From positions 210,783 through 274,782 of the forward strand of contig NZ_JAGFNS010000012.1 in the NCBI RefSeq assembly GCF_017592555.1: DNA of 64,000 bases. The letters run 5' to 3'. The notes below the pieces were generated by a model. The model was given only the letters and a program-made list of their open reading frames with translations, had not been told where the DNA came from and ran no database searches. The translations under genes were made by a program, and so were the position numbers. Positions 37,547 to 46,401 of the stretch are shown piece after piece (position 1 is the stretch's first letter; every line of letters begins with the position of its first letter). Source of the stretch: Actinoplanes flavus. Its GTDB lineage: Bacteria; Actinomycetota; Actinomycetes; Mycobacteriales; Micromonosporaceae.

Positions 37547-40102
37547 TCAGGCGGAGCGGTCCTTCGCCCGGGCCTTCAGCGCCCGCAGCACCCCGTCCCG
37601 GCCCTCGGCGACCAGCCGCCGCAGCGACGCCGGATGCCCCTCCCGGGCCAGCCACGCGTCGGTGAGGGCCACCGTCTCGTCGCTGATCTGGTAGGCCGGG
37701 TAGGCGAGCATCGCGAACTCCTGCGCCGGCTCACTGTCCGAGTGCGCCCACACGTCCGCGACGACCTCGAAGAACTTCTCCGCGTACGGCGCGGTCAGGG
37801 CCACCTGCCGGGTGCTCTGGAAGCCCTGGAGCAGCGACCGGTTCAGCCAGTTCGGCGGCGCCTTCGGGCCGGTCAGCTCGGCCCACACGCGCGCCTTGTT
37901 CTCCGGCGTGGGCAGCAGCGCCCGGGCGATCGCCGCCTCCCGCTCGCCGCTGGCCGTCTTGTCGGCGGCCAGCTCGTCGTCGATCTCGGACTCCCCGGCG
38001 GCGCCCAGCGCGGACAGCGCCTGCAGCAGCGACCAGCGCAGCTCGGTGTCGACGACCAGCCCCTCCGGCTTGGACCCGCCGGTCAGCCAGCCGCGCAGCA
38101 CGGCCGCCTGCTCCGGCGTACGGGCGGCGGTGATGAACGCCCGCGCCCAGGTGAGCTGCCACCCGCTGCCCGGCTCGGCGGACGCCAGCTGTGTCTCCGC
38201 CAGGCCGGCCAGGGCGGCCCAGCCGTTCGGCGCCCACTCCGGGTCGGCGAAGCTGGTCAGCGCCGTGGCGGCCTGCCGCAGCGTGGCGGTCGCCAGGTTG
38301 ACGTCGTCCTCGGCCGGCAGCCCGGCGACCACCAGGGCCACGTAGTCGCGGGTCGCCATCTCGGCGTCGCGCAGCATGTCCCACGCGGCCGCCCAGCACA
38401 GCGCCCGCGGCAGCGCCGAGTCGAACCCGGCGATGTGGCCCACCAGGGTGGCCAGCGACCGCTCGTCCAGCCGCAGCTTCGCGTAGGTGAGGTCCTCGTC
38501 GTTGAGCAGCAGCAGGTCCGCGGCCCGCACCCCGGTCAGGGCGGTGATCGCGGTCCGCTCGCCGGCCACGTCCACCTCGATCAGCTCGCGCCGGACCAGC
38601 CGGTCGCCGTCGAGGTCGTACAGGCCCACGCCGATCCGGTGGGTCCGCAGCGTCGGGTAGTCGGCCGGCGCCTCCTGCGACACCACGACGCTCGCGTAGT
38701 TGCCGTCCGCGTCGATCTCGACGACCGGCCGCAGCGTGTTGACCTGGGCCGTCTCCAGCCACTGCGCGGCGAACTTGCGCAGCTCCCGGCCGGACGCCGC
38801 CTCCAGTTCGGTGAGCAGGTCGTCGAATGTGGCGTTGCCCCAGGCGTACTTGCCGAAGTAGGCGCGCAGACCGGTCAGGAACGGGTCCAGGCCGACGTAC
38901 GCCACCAGCTGCTTGATCACGCTGGCGCCCTTGGCGTACGTGATCCCGTCGAAGTTGACCTCGACGGCCTCCAGGTCCGGCATCTCGCAGTACACCGGGT
39001 GGGTGGAGGACAGCTGGTCCTGCCGGTAGCCCCAGGCCTTGCGGATGGACAGGAACGTCGACCAGGCGTCGGAGAACCGGGTGGCCTCGGTGTTGCACCA
39101 GTGGCTGGCCCACTCGGCGAACGACTCGTTCAGCCACAGGTCGTTCCACCAGCGCATGGTGACCAGGTCGCCGAACCACATGTGCGCCAGCTCGTGCAGG
39201 ATCGTGTTGGCGCGCTGCTCGTACTCGTAGTCGGTCACCTGCGACCGGAAGATGTAGTGCGACTCGGCGTGCGTCACGCAGCCGAAGTTCTCCATCGCGC
39301 CGGCGTTGAAGTCCGGCACCCAGAGCTGGTCGTACTTCGGCAGCGGGTAGCGCACCCCGAACTGCTCGTGGAAGAAGTCGAAGCCCTGCTTCGTGATCAG
39401 GAACAGGTCGTCGGCGTCCAGGTGGCGGGCCATCGAGGCGCGGCAGAAGACGCCCAGCTCGATGCCGTCGTGCGAGTCGCGCACCTCGTGGTAGGGACCG
39501 GCGCAGATCGCGGTGATGTAGGTGCTCATCCGCGGTGAGGTGGTGAAGTGGACGGTCTTCGCGCCGAAGCCCGCCTCCTCCTCCGACTCCACCGGCATGT
39601 TCGAGACGACCTTCCAGTGCCCGGGAGCGGTCACGTGCCACGTGAACACGCTCTTGAGGTCGGGCTGGTCGAAGCACGCGTACGCCCGCTGGGCGTCCGC
39701 CGTCTCGAACTGGCTGTAGAGGTAGACCTCCTTGTCGACCGGGTCGAGGCTGCGCTGCAGGCCCTGGCCACTGGCCGAGTACTTGAAGTCGCCGGAGACC
39801 ACCAGGGTGTTCTCGGCGGCGAGGCCGGACAGCGGCAGGCCGGTCTCCGGGGACCATCCGCTGAGGTCCAGCGGGGCGCCGTTCAGCGTCGCGGAGTGGA
39901 TCTCGGCGGCCGCCGCCTCGGCGAACGTCGCCGCACCGGGCTCGGCGCACCGGAAATTGATCACTGCGGTGGACCGGAACGTGTCGGAGCCGGGGTTGCC
40001 GTGCCCGTCGGTCAGGTCAAGGGTGATGTCGTACCCGGTCACCTCGAGCAATCGACCACGCTCGGCAGCCTCGACCTGGGTCAGGTTGTGAACACCGGCC
40101 AC
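37547..40102 (-). CDS. pepN: aminopeptidase N (M1 family)
   Basis: An 851-residue M1 zinc aminopeptidase. The exopeptidase motif is AGAMENFGCVTHAE, the zinc site ILHELAHMWFGDLVTMRWWNDL with the third ligand Glu in LNESFAEW, and a catalytic Tyr is expected beyond. The C-terminal ~400 residues form the ERAP1-like helical domain of actinobacterial PepN. It removes N-terminal residues from peptides in the cytoplasm. GTG 40102 is chosen over GTG 40108 because the GGAGA ribosome binding site then has a seven-base spacing. Confidence 0.96.
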   Translation of the reverse strand: MAGVHNLTQVEAAERGRLLEVTGYDITLDLTDGHGNPGSDTFRSTAVINFRCAEPGAATFAEAAAAEIHSATLNGAPLDLSGWSPETGLPLSGLAAENTLVVSGDFKYSASGQGLQRSLDPVDKEVYLYSQFETADAQRAYACFDQPDLKSVFTWHVTAPGHWKVVSNMPVESEEEAGFGAKTVHFTTSPRMSTYITAICAGPYHEVRDSHDGIELGVFCRASMARHLDADDLFLITKQGFDFFHEQFGVRYPLPKYDQLWVPDFNAGAMENFGCVTHAESHYIFRSQVTDYEYEQRANTILHELAHMWFGDLVTMRWWNDLWLNESFAEWASHWCNTEATRFSDAWSTFLSIRKAWGYRQDQLSSTHPVYCEMPDLEAVEVNFDGITYAKGASVIKQLVAYVGLDPFLTGLRAYFGKYAWGNATFDDLLTELEAASGRELRKFAAQWLETAQVNTLRPVVEIDADGNYASVVVSQEAPADYPTLRTHRIGVGLYDLDGDRLVRRELIEVDVAGERTAITALTGVRAADLLLLNDEDLTYAKLRLDERSLATLVGHIAGFDSALPRALCWAAAWDMLRDAEMATRDYVALVVAGLPAEDDVNLATATLRQAATALTSFADPEWAPNGWAALAGLAETQLASAEPGSGWQLTWARAFITAARTPEQAAVLRGWLTGGSKPEGLVVDTELRWSLLQALSALGAAGESEIDDELAADKTASGEREAAIARALLPTPENKARVWAELTGPKAPPNWLNRSLLQGFQSTRQVALTAPYAEKFFEVVADVWAHSDSEPAQEFAMLAYPAYQISDETVALTDAWLAREGHPASLRRLVAEGRDGVLRALKARAKDRSA

Positions 40103-40203
40103 GTGCACTCTCCTTCGAGCTGACTGCGTTTACCCGAAGCCTATGCGGCGACGGCGACGCAACTCACCCCGACTGGCGGCGGAAGAAGGAGGAAGATCGA
40201 AGC

Positions 40204-40836
40204 ATGACAGAACGTGCCACCGTCGACATGTGGTTCGACCCCCTCTGCCCGTGGGCCTGGATCACCTCCCGCTGGCTGCTGGAGGTGGAGAAGGTCCGTC
40301 CACTGGACGTCCGGTTCAACGTGATGAGCCTGTCGGTTCTCAACGAGGGCCGCGACGAGCTTCCCGAGCGCTACAAGGAGCTGCTGGCCAAGGGCTGGGG
40401 CCCGGTCCGGGTCTGCATCGCGGCCGCCGAGGCCGCCGGCCCGGCGGTCCTGCGTGACCTCTACACCGCTCTGGGCACCCGGATCCACCTCCAGAAGTAC
40501 GACATCGAGGACCCGAAGCTGTTCCAGGAGGCGCTGGCCGAGGTCGGCCTCGACCCGGGCCTGGCCGAGGCGGCGCACACCGACGCCCGCGACGAGGCGC
40601 TGCGGGCCAGCCACAACGCCGGCATGAAGCCGGTCGGCACCGACGTCGGCACCCCGGTCATCCACGCTCCCGGCCCGAACCCGGGGGAGACGGTCGCCTT
40701 CTTCGGCCCGGTGATCACCCCGGCGCCCAAGGGTGAGGCGGCCGGCAAGCTCTGGGACGGCGTGGTCCTCGTCGCCGGCACCCCGGGCTTCTACGAGCTG
40801 AAGCGCAGCCGCGACCTCGGCCCCATCTTCGATTAG
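40204..40836 (+). CDS. DsbA-fold mycothiol-dependent oxidoreductase (Rv2466c-like)
   Basis: A 210-residue thioredoxin/DsbA-fold protein with a single active-site cysteine, Cys15, in FDPLCPWAWITSRWL (CPWA rather than CxxC), exactly as in the mycothiol-dependent nitroreductase Rv2466c of M. tuberculosis. A helical insertion follows, then the cis-Pro region GTPVIHAPG. It likely reduces substrates with mycothiol and protects from oxidative stress. ATG 40204 follows AAGGAGGAAG. A rho-independent terminator follows directly. Confidence 0.88.
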   Translation: MTERATVDMWFDPLCPWAWITSRWLLEVEKVRPLDVRFNVMSLSVLNEGRDELPERYKELLAKGWGPVRVCIAAAEAAGPAVLRDLYTALGTRIHLQKYDIEDPKLFQEALAEVGLDPGLAEAAHTDARDEALRASHNAGMKPVGTDVGTPVIHAPGPNPGETVAFFGPVITPAPKGEAAGKLWDGVVLVAGTPGFYELKRSRDLGPIFD

Positions 40837-40840
40837 TTGC

Positions 40841-40866
40841 TTTTCGGGGGCGAAGGCCCCCGAAAA
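40841..40866 (+). terminator. rho-independent terminator
   Basis: Perfect 11-base arms TTTTCGGGGGC and GCCCCCGAAAA around GAAG, starting five bases after the stop codon. Bidirectional in form. Confidence 0.88.
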
Positions 40867-40903
40867 ACGATGCTCGGCCTTTCGCCCGTCGTTGGATGGG
40901 GTG

Positions 40904-41143
40904 ATGTACACCTCACCCAACGCGGAGGCGGGTATGCCGCAGTGCGAGCCGATCGGTTCGAGTTTCAGCGTCCAGCGCGGATTCTGGACCGATTTGTCAC
41001 CAGAAGTGGCTTCTATGCTGGCTCCTCCGGTGACCGTCACGGCAGCGCCCGCCGAACGCGCGGTGAATTCCTCCGCCGGGGCACGGTTGAGCAGGTCACC
41101 CCGGACGACTCCGGCTGGTGGGCGCAGGCGGCATGCCGGGTAA
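40904..41143 (+). CDS. possible small gene (79 aa)
   Basis: ATG 40904 lies six bases after TTGGAT, a -10-like hexamer, and the frame runs to TAA 41141-41143. The product starts MYTSPNAEAGMPQCEPIGSS and shows no known domain. Third-position GC is visibly lower than in neighbouring genes, so coding is doubtful. Its stop codon is part of the -10 hexamer (TAAGTT) of the next gene. Confidence 0.35.
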   Translation: MYTSPNAEAGMPQCEPIGSSFSVQRGFWTDLSPEVASMLAPPVTVTAAPAERAVNSSAGARLSRSPRTTPAGGRRRHAG

Positions 41144-41146
41144 GTT
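41141..41146 (+). promoter_or_regulatory. -10 box TAAGTT, leaderless start at 41154
   Basis: TAAGTT lies seven bases before ATG 41154 and there is no ribosome binding site. Confidence 0.5.
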
Positions 41147-41153
41147 GCCTGCC

Positions 41154-42350
41154 ATGACGGTCGTGCACCCGATCAGCCGGGCCTGGATCACCAACGGGGG
41201 TACCGGGGCCCAGAACTACGACGAGTTCGCCGACGACGCCGAAATCACCGACATCATCAAGGCCAACCCGCACAGCGCGTTGGCCGTCGAGATGCCGCAC
41301 CTCGCGCCCGAGTCCCTCGGGAAGTCCTTCCTCGAGTCGCTGCCGGACGCCGTGGTCCGCCTGCAGCGCGATCAGGCCGAGGAGAAGTACCGGCAGGCTG
41401 AGCACGTCGTGGTGCTCTACCGCATCACCGCACCGGGCGAGGCGCCCGCCTACGGCCTGTGGAGCATGGTCGAGACCGGCCAGATCTCCACCAGCGCCGA
41501 CGAGCCCGGCCTGGTCATCCGCAACGAGGACGTCTTCATCAGCAAGGTCCGCGAGCGGGTCGCGCTGGCCGAGGCGGTCAACACCCTGCTCTCCCCGGTG
41601 CTGCTGCTGCAGACCGGCCGCGGCGAGGAACTGCACGCCGCGCTGGCCGAGGCGATCGACGCGGCCGGCGAGCCGGCCGCCACCGATGTGGACGGCTCCG
41701 GGCGTACCCATGCGATCTGGCCGGTCGGCCCCGGCGAGTCGCAGGACCGGCTGCTCGCCCTGGCCGGTGGCGGCGAACTGGTGGTCGCCGACGGCAACCA
41801 TCGCAGCCTGGCCGCGCAGACCGGCGGGCTGGAGCGCTTCCTGGCCGTCGTCACCACCCCGGCCTCGGTGTTCATCCAGCCCTACAACCGGCTGGTCAGC
41901 GAGCTGCCCGCGTCACTCGACGAGCTGCGCGAGAGGCTCCGCGCGGCCGGCGCGACGGTCACCGAGCTGCCGCGCGCCGCGCAGCTGCCACCCAAGGGCA
42001 CCATCGAGATGTACGCCGCCGGCCGCACCTTCGCCCTGGAGTTGCCCACCGATCCGGCCGGCAGCACGGTGGAGAACCTGGATCACGCCCTCGTCGAGCG
42101 CGTCCTGCTGCGCGACTCGCTGGGCCTCGACCCGGGCGACAAGCGGATCTCCTACATCGGCGGCGACTACCCGGTCGAGTGGTTGCGCGGCGAGGTCGAC
42201 GCCGGCCGTGCCGAGCTGGCCGTCCTGATCGCCCCGGTCACCGTGGAGGACTTCGTCGAGGTGAACCTGGAGCGGCTCAAGCTGCCCCGCAAGAGCACCT
42301 GGTTCACCCCGAAGGCTCGCGGCGGCCTGGTTCTCGCCGACATCCGCTGA
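41154..42350 (+). CDS. DUF1015-family protein
   Basis: A 398-residue protein of the DUF1015 family, which has a kinase-like overall fold in some members and unknown function. Family features include NYDEFADDAEI near the N-terminus, an RLQRDQAEEKYRQAEHVVVLYRI block, and the conserved VVADGNHRSLAA near residue 210 (the family form is ADGHHR), then SYIGGDYPVEWL near the C-terminus. ATG 41154 is chosen from the -10 seven bases upstream. The stop overlaps the next ATG by one base (TGATG), so it is coupled with the esterase and probably rpiB. Confidence 0.85.
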   Translation: MTVVHPISRAWITNGGTGAQNYDEFADDAEITDIIKANPHSALAVEMPHLAPESLGKSFLESLPDAVVRLQRDQAEEKYRQAEHVVVLYRITAPGEAPAYGLWSMVETGQISTSADEPGLVIRNEDVFISKVRERVALAEAVNTLLSPVLLLQTGRGEELHAALAEAIDAAGEPAATDVDGSGRTHAIWPVGPGESQDRLLALAGGGELVVADGNHRSLAAQTGGLERFLAVVTTPASVFIQPYNRLVSELPASLDELRERLRAAGATVTELPRAAQLPPKGTIEMYAAGRTFALELPTDPAGSTVENLDHALVERVLLRDSLGLDPGDKRISYIGGDYPVEWLRGEVDAGRAELAVLIAPVTVEDFVEVNLERLKLPRKSTWFTPKARGGLVLADIR

Positions 42351-43267
42351 TGCTCCACCCGCAGGTCACGGCCGCCGCCGCGTTGCGTCGGCGGCCGTCT
42401 TCGGAGGAGCTGGCCGCCGACCCGTACCAGCGTCTGCTCGGCGTGCGGGCGGCCATGGAGGAGTCGAACGAGGCGGAGACCGGCCCGGCCCTGCCCCTGC
42501 CGGTGGTCGCCGACTTCGACGCCGACGGCGTGCCCTGCCGTCTCTACGCCACCCGGACCGGGACTCCGGTCCTGGTCTACCTGCACGGCGGCGGCTGGTG
42601 CTACGGCAGCATCGAGACCGTCGACCGGTTCTGCCGCCGGGTCGCCGAGCGCTCCGGCTGCGCCGTGGTGTCGGTCGGCTACCGCCTCGCCCCGGAGCAC
42701 GTCTTCCCGGCCGCCGTCGAGGACGCCGAGACGGTCGTGTCCTATCTGCGCCGCTCCGGCGCCGACTTCGGGCTCGACGTCTCCCGGCTGGCCATCGGCG
42801 GCGACAGCGCGGGCGGCCAGCTCGCCACCGTCACCGCCCGCCGGCAGCGCGACGCGGCCACCCCGCTCGACTTCCAGGTGCTCATCTACCCGGCCCTCGA
42901 CCCGCTGACCTCCGCCGAGTCGTACGACGAGGTGGGCCGGTACGGCCTGGACCGGGCCTCGATGAAGCTGGCCTGGGAGACGTTCGTCCCCGATCCGGTG
43001 CGCCGGCTCACCCCGGACGTGGCGCCGCTCGCGGTCGCCGACCTGTCCGGGATGCCGCCCACCCTGCTGATCACCGCCGAGTACGACGCGCTGCGCGACG
43101 AGGGCGCCGACTACGCCGACGCGCTGATCGCCGCGGGCGTCCCGGTGGTGCACACCCGCTACATGGGTGTGAACCACGGCTTCGCCCGCAAACTGGCCAC
43201 CATCGACGCCGCCCGGGCCGCGGCTGATCAGGTGGCGTCCGCCCTGCGTTCGGCCCTCACCTTCTGA
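42350..43267 (+). CDS. alpha/beta-hydrolase fold-3 esterase (HSL family)
   Basis: A 305-residue carboxylesterase of the hormone-sensitive lipase family: oxyanion motif VYLHGGGWCYGS, nucleophile Ser in IGGDSAGGQLAT, acid in AEYDALRDEG and His in GVNHGFARK. It hydrolyses short acyl esters or lactones; substrate unknown. It starts within the stop of the DUF1015 gene (TGATG) and ends 12 bases before rpiB, so the three form an operon. Confidence 0.92.
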   Translation: MLHPQVTAAAALRRRPSSEELAADPYQRLLGVRAAMEESNEAETGPALPLPVVADFDADGVPCRLYATRTGTPVLVYLHGGGWCYGSIETVDRFCRRVAERSGCAVVSVGYRLAPEHVFPAAVEDAETVVSYLRRSGADFGLDVSRLAIGGDSAGGQLATVTARRQRDAATPLDFQVLIYPALDPLTSAESYDEVGRYGLDRASMKLAWETFVPDPVRRLTPDVAPLAVADLSGMPPTLLITAEYDALRDEGADYADALIAAGVPVVHTRYMGVNHGFARKLATIDAARAAADQVASALRSALTF

Positions 43268-43279
43268 AAGACTTCTGTC

Positions 43280-43765
43280 ATGCGTCTCTACCTGGGTTCC
43301 GACCACGCCGGCTTCGAGCTGAAGAACCATCTCGTGAACCACCTGAACAAGCAGGGGCACGACGTGGTCGACGTCGGACCGCACGTCTACGACGCCGAGG
43401 ACGACTACCCGGCGTTCTGTTTCCACACCGGTGCCAAGGTGGTCGCCGACCCGGGTTCGCTCGGCATCGTGATCGGCGGCTCGGGCAACGGTGAGCAGAT
43501 CGCCGCGAACAAGGTCCCCGGCGTACGCTCCGCGCTGGTCTGGAAGACCGAGATCGCCGAGCTGGCCCGGCAGCACAACGACAGCAACGTGATCGCCATC
43601 GGCGCCCGCCAGCACACCCTCGACGAGGCCACCGCGTTCGTCGAGGCGTTCATCGCGACGCCGTTCTCCGGCGACGCCCGGCACGCCCGCCGGATCGGCC
43701 AGCTCACCGACTACGAGGTCGCCCGCGAGCTGCCCGAGCTGCCGGACTCCGCCGCCGTCGCCTGA
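43280..43765 (+). CDS. rpiB: ribose-5-phosphate isomerase B
   Basis: A 161-residue RpiB that interconverts ribulose-5-phosphate and ribose-5-phosphate in the pentose phosphate pathway. The N-terminus LYLGSDHAGFELKNHL and IGGSGNGEQIAANKVPGVRSAL are diagnostic. As in the M. tuberculosis enzyme, the position of the E. coli catalytic Cys is Ser, with a nearby Glu (GNGEQ) taking the base role. HNDSNVIAIGARQ completes the active site. It lies at the end of the DUF1015-esterase operon. Confidence 0.95.
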   Translation: MRLYLGSDHAGFELKNHLVNHLNKQGHDVVDVGPHVYDAEDDYPAFCFHTGAKVVADPGSLGIVIGGSGNGEQIAANKVPGVRSALVWKTEIAELARQHNDSNVIAIGARQHTLDEATAFVEAFIATPFSGDARHARRIGQLTDYEVARELPELPDSAAVA

Positions 43766-43771
43766 GCCTCA

Positions 43772-43832
43772 CCTCAGCTGGTCGTCAGAGCTGTTTCCCA
43801 CGCGTGGAAACAGCACTGGTGACCAGCTGAGG
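43772..43832. terminator. nested inverted repeats between convergent genes
   Basis: Outer arms CCTCAGCTGGTC (43772-43783) and its complement (43821-43832) are perfect over 12 bases. An inner CTGTTTCC/GGAAACAG pair (43791-43798, 43806-43813) lies inside. The two-tier hairpin probably terminates both genes. Confidence 0.8.
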
Positions 43833-43836
43833 CACT

Positions 43837-44421
43837 TCAGCGGCGGGGCAACTCCTCGCGGGGCAGCCAGTTGCGCCGGACGATCGGCAGGCTCTCCTCC
43901 GCCTCGGCCAGGTCCTCGTCGGTGGGCCGGGAGGCGTCCCTGGCCCGCAGCGCGGCTCCCACGCTCACCTGCGACGACCCGGAACCGACCAGGCCGCGCA
44001 GCCCGCGTTCGGCCTCCCGGTCCTCGCCGCCCGGCCCGGAACCGGCGCGGCGGGGCGGACCGCCACGGGACGGCCGCTGCCCGCCGTTGTCGGTGGACGG
44101 CCGAGGGCTCTCACTCTCCGGAGCCGTCACGGCGGCCGAGCCGGACGGCCGTCCCGGTGCTCCGAGCGCCGTCACGGCGGCTGAGCGCGGCGGCGGGCCG
44201 GGCACCGGCGGTGGGGCGGGCACCGGCGGACCCGGCACCGCCGGACCGGGCACGGCCGGACCCGGCATCGGTGGACCCGGCACCGGCACGGTGGAAGCGG
44301 CCCCCGGCTCGGTGACGGGCTCGGCCGGTGCGGTGGAGTCGGCCGTGGGCGTGCCGGTGGCCGCCCCGGCGGATGCCGAGGAGGGGCGCACGCGGCGGCG
44401 ACGGCGTTCGGGCTGGCCCAT
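43837..44421 (-). CDS. proline-rich hypothetical protein
   Basis: A 194-residue, apparently disordered protein: basic start MGQPERRRRRVRPSSAS, a Pro/Gly/Val repeat region (PGPAVPGPAVPGPPVP), then a charged C-terminal end with SLPIVRRNWLPREELPRR that looks like the conserved part. No domain recognised. ATG 44421 lies seven bases after TACCGT on the minus strand, supporting expression from a leaderless mRNA. Function unknown. Confidence 0.62.
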   Translation of the reverse strand: MGQPERRRRRVRPSSASAGAATGTPTADSTAPAEPVTEPGAASTVPVPGPPMPGPAVPGPAVPGPPVPAPPPVPGPPPRSAAVTALGAPGRPSGSAAVTAPESESPRPSTDNGGQRPSRGGPPRRAGSGPGGEDREAERGLRGLVGSGSSQVSVGAALRARDASRPTDEDLAEAEESLPIVRRNWLPREELPRR

Positions 44422-44465
44422 GACGCCGACGGTACCGCCGCGGACACCGGCACGGCACACCCCGC

Positions 44466-45677
44466 TCAGAAGACCTCGGTGGAGCTGGGCCGGCGGTGCC
44501 AGCCGAACGCGACGGTCGGATCGTTCCCGGTCAGCAGCCGGACCCGCCCGGCCGCCACCAGCGCCGACAGCGGGGTGCCGCCGAGGTAGACGGCGCCCAG
44601 GTCGGTCACCGAGCAGGTCACGTCGGCCGGGTCGGTGGACGGCACGCACACCGCCCCGTCCGGGCCGCCGGTGAGCCGCCAGCGCCCGGTGTTGCGCTCC
44701 AGGATCGGGTCGGTGACCTCGAGGACCACGTCGACCGGGGTGGCGTACCGGCGGGCGGACAGGGCGGCCGGCACGTTGACGAGGCGCACCCAGAGGGCGT
44801 CGAGCACCGCCGGGCCGAGACGGCGCGGCTCGTCGACCAGGTAGCGCAGCGGTTCGTCGACGGCACCCAGCCGGAAGGTCACGCTGCGGGACAGGTCGAT
44901 GCTCAGCAGGAAGCGCCAGAGCGCCTGGTACGTCTCCGGATCGGTGGCCACCACCTCACGGACCTGCACCTCGCAGTCCGGGCCGTGGCCGTTCCAGCCG
45001 TTCTTGACCCGCCACAGCGCATACCCGGTGGGACCTTCCGGGCCGTCGTGGACCACCGCGTACCGCTTGGTGGCGCCGTCGCGGTGCGCCTCCAGATCGG
45101 TGAGGACGTAGCGCCACCACCGGTCGTCGCGGCTGGACCAGCCGGGACGGTCCGGGCGCAACTGCTCGTACACCTTGGTGAGGTCGGCGAGCAGGCTGGT
45201 CGGCTCGGCCATCCGCAACCGGCCCGGCGGCTCGGTGGGCGGGACGGTGAGACCCACCTCACGGTTCATGATCGTGAAGGCGAGCCGGGAGGAGGCGGGG
45301 CCGTAGCCGTACCGCGGGTAGATCGAGGTCTCGCTGGCCCAGAGCACCGCTATCGGCTCCCGGCCGGCGTCGGCGATCTCGGTGAGCTGCCGCCGCATCA
45401 TCCGGTTGAGCAGACCCCGGCGCCGGTGGGTGGGGACCACACCCACCCCGGACACGTGCGCGGCCGGCACGATGGCCCCCGGCACGGTGAGATCACGGGT
45501 GAAGGCGTCGATGTGCCCCACCACCTGACCGGCGTCGTCGGCGACCAGCGACCGGTCCAGCTCCAGGACCCCGGTCTCCCAGTCGCGGACCTCGTCCGGG
45601 TAGTCCTCGTGGAACACCGTGCCGAGCAGGTCCAGGATCGCCGGAACGTCCGCCTGGGTGGTGGGGCGGATCGACAT
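44466..45677 (-). CDS. GNAT N-acetyltransferase, Eis family
   Basis: A ~403-residue Eis-like acetyltransferase with tandem GNAT domains and a C-terminal SCP2-like domain. The acetyl-CoA loop appears in VGVVPTHRRRGLLNRMMRRQL; the central region contains RYVLTDLEAHRDG, and the C-terminus ends SSTEVF with the free carboxylate thought to act as general base in Eis. Eis proteins acetylate aminoglycosides or polyamines at several positions. ATG 45677 has AAGGA four bases upstream; ATG 45689 is an alternative. Confidence 0.87.
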   Translation of the reverse strand: MSIRPTTQADVPAILDLLGTVFHEDYPDEVRDWETGVLELDRSLVADDAGQVVGHIDAFTRDLTVPGAIVPAAHVSGVGVVPTHRRRGLLNRMMRRQLTEIADAGREPIAVLWASETSIYPRYGYGPASSRLAFTIMNREVGLTVPPTEPPGRLRMAEPTSLLADLTKVYEQLRPDRPGWSSRDDRWWRYVLTDLEAHRDGATKRYAVVHDGPEGPTGYALWRVKNGWNGHGPDCEVQVREVVATDPETYQALWRFLLSIDLSRSVTFRLGAVDEPLRYLVDEPRRLGPAVLDALWVRLVNVPAALSARRYATPVDVVLEVTDPILERNTGRWRLTGGPDGAVCVPSTDPADVTCSVTDLGAVYLGGTPLSALVAAGRVRLLTGNDPTVAFGWHRRPSSTEVF

Positions 45678-45789
45678 CTCTTCCTTCATGTCTCGTGTGT
45701 AACGGACGGCTGTCTGGCGCGGCGACTGATTTGTCGGCTCGCTACCCTCGAACTGTCGCGGTCGCCGACCGCAGACGGAAAGGGGAACG

Positions 45790-46401
45790 ATGCCGGAGCA
45801 ACCGCAGTGGTCCGAGCGGACGCTCAACATGCCGCCGCAGGACCCGTGGGCCGACCAGCCGACGGCGCAGACCGGTCCCGCCAGCGTGCCGCCGGATCCC
45901 GCTCCGGCCGCCCCGGAGCTCGACCAGTCCCCGTTCAGCCGGGGCCGCGCCCGGGTCACCCAGCGCACCCACCAGTTCACCGGGCAGTTCGGAGCCGAGC
46001 ACGAGCCCACCGGCACCGGCTGGCCCGACGACCACGGTCAGCAGCAGCCGCAGCGCAGTCTGGGCTGGCACATCCGGCGGCTGCGCCGGGGCGGCGAGTG
46101 GAGCAGCGCCGCCGTCCTGTTCGCCTTCGTCTGCTGGGGCATCTGGGCGCTGTCCGAGGGCGGCGACCTGTTCACCCCGATGGTGCTGTTCGTGGTCGAG
46201 CTGTGCGTCGCCGCGGGCGTGTTCGCGCTGGCCCGCCTGGTCGGCCGCCTCGTCCTGGAGCGGCAGATGGGCCGGGTGCGGCACACCGCCCGCGGCGCGC
46301 ACATGATCACCGGGGTCTTCATGGTCGGCGTCGGTTTCTCCTACCTGCGCCAGACCGGCTGGGTGATGGACGCGGTCAACTGGGTGACCAGCACCTTCTG
46401 A
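45790..46401 (+). CDS. membrane protein of unknown function (203 aa)
   Basis: The first ~95 residues are hydrophilic, Pro/Gln-rich and probably disordered and cytoplasmic. They are followed by three hydrophobic segments around AAVLFAFVCWGIWAL, MVLFVVELCVAAGVFALARLVG and MITGVFMVGVGFSYL. No family recognised. ATG follows AAAGGGGA. The stop is directly adjacent to the convergent SDR stop, with no room for a terminator. Confidence 0.7.
   Translation: MPEQPQWSERTLNMPPQDPWADQPTAQTGPASVPPDPAPAAPELDQSPFSRGRARVTQRTHQFTGQFGAEHEPTGTGWPDDHGQQQPQRSLGWHIRRLRRGGEWSSAAVLFAFVCWGIWALSEGGDLFTPMVLFVVELCVAAGVFALARLVGRLVLERQMGRVRHTARGAHMITGVFMVGVGFSYLRQTGWVMDAVNWVTSTF

Noticed and set aside
37490..39538. A 682-codon open frame opposite pepN
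   Set aside because: Shadow of the M1 aminopeptidase, which has all catalytic motifs; the antisense product is Arg/Gln/Val-rich without any domain.
40141..41040. A 299-codon minus-strand frame opposite the DsbA-like gene
   Set aside because: It is antisense to a well-supported gene with the CPWA motif, and crosses a rho-independent terminator; no domain recognised.
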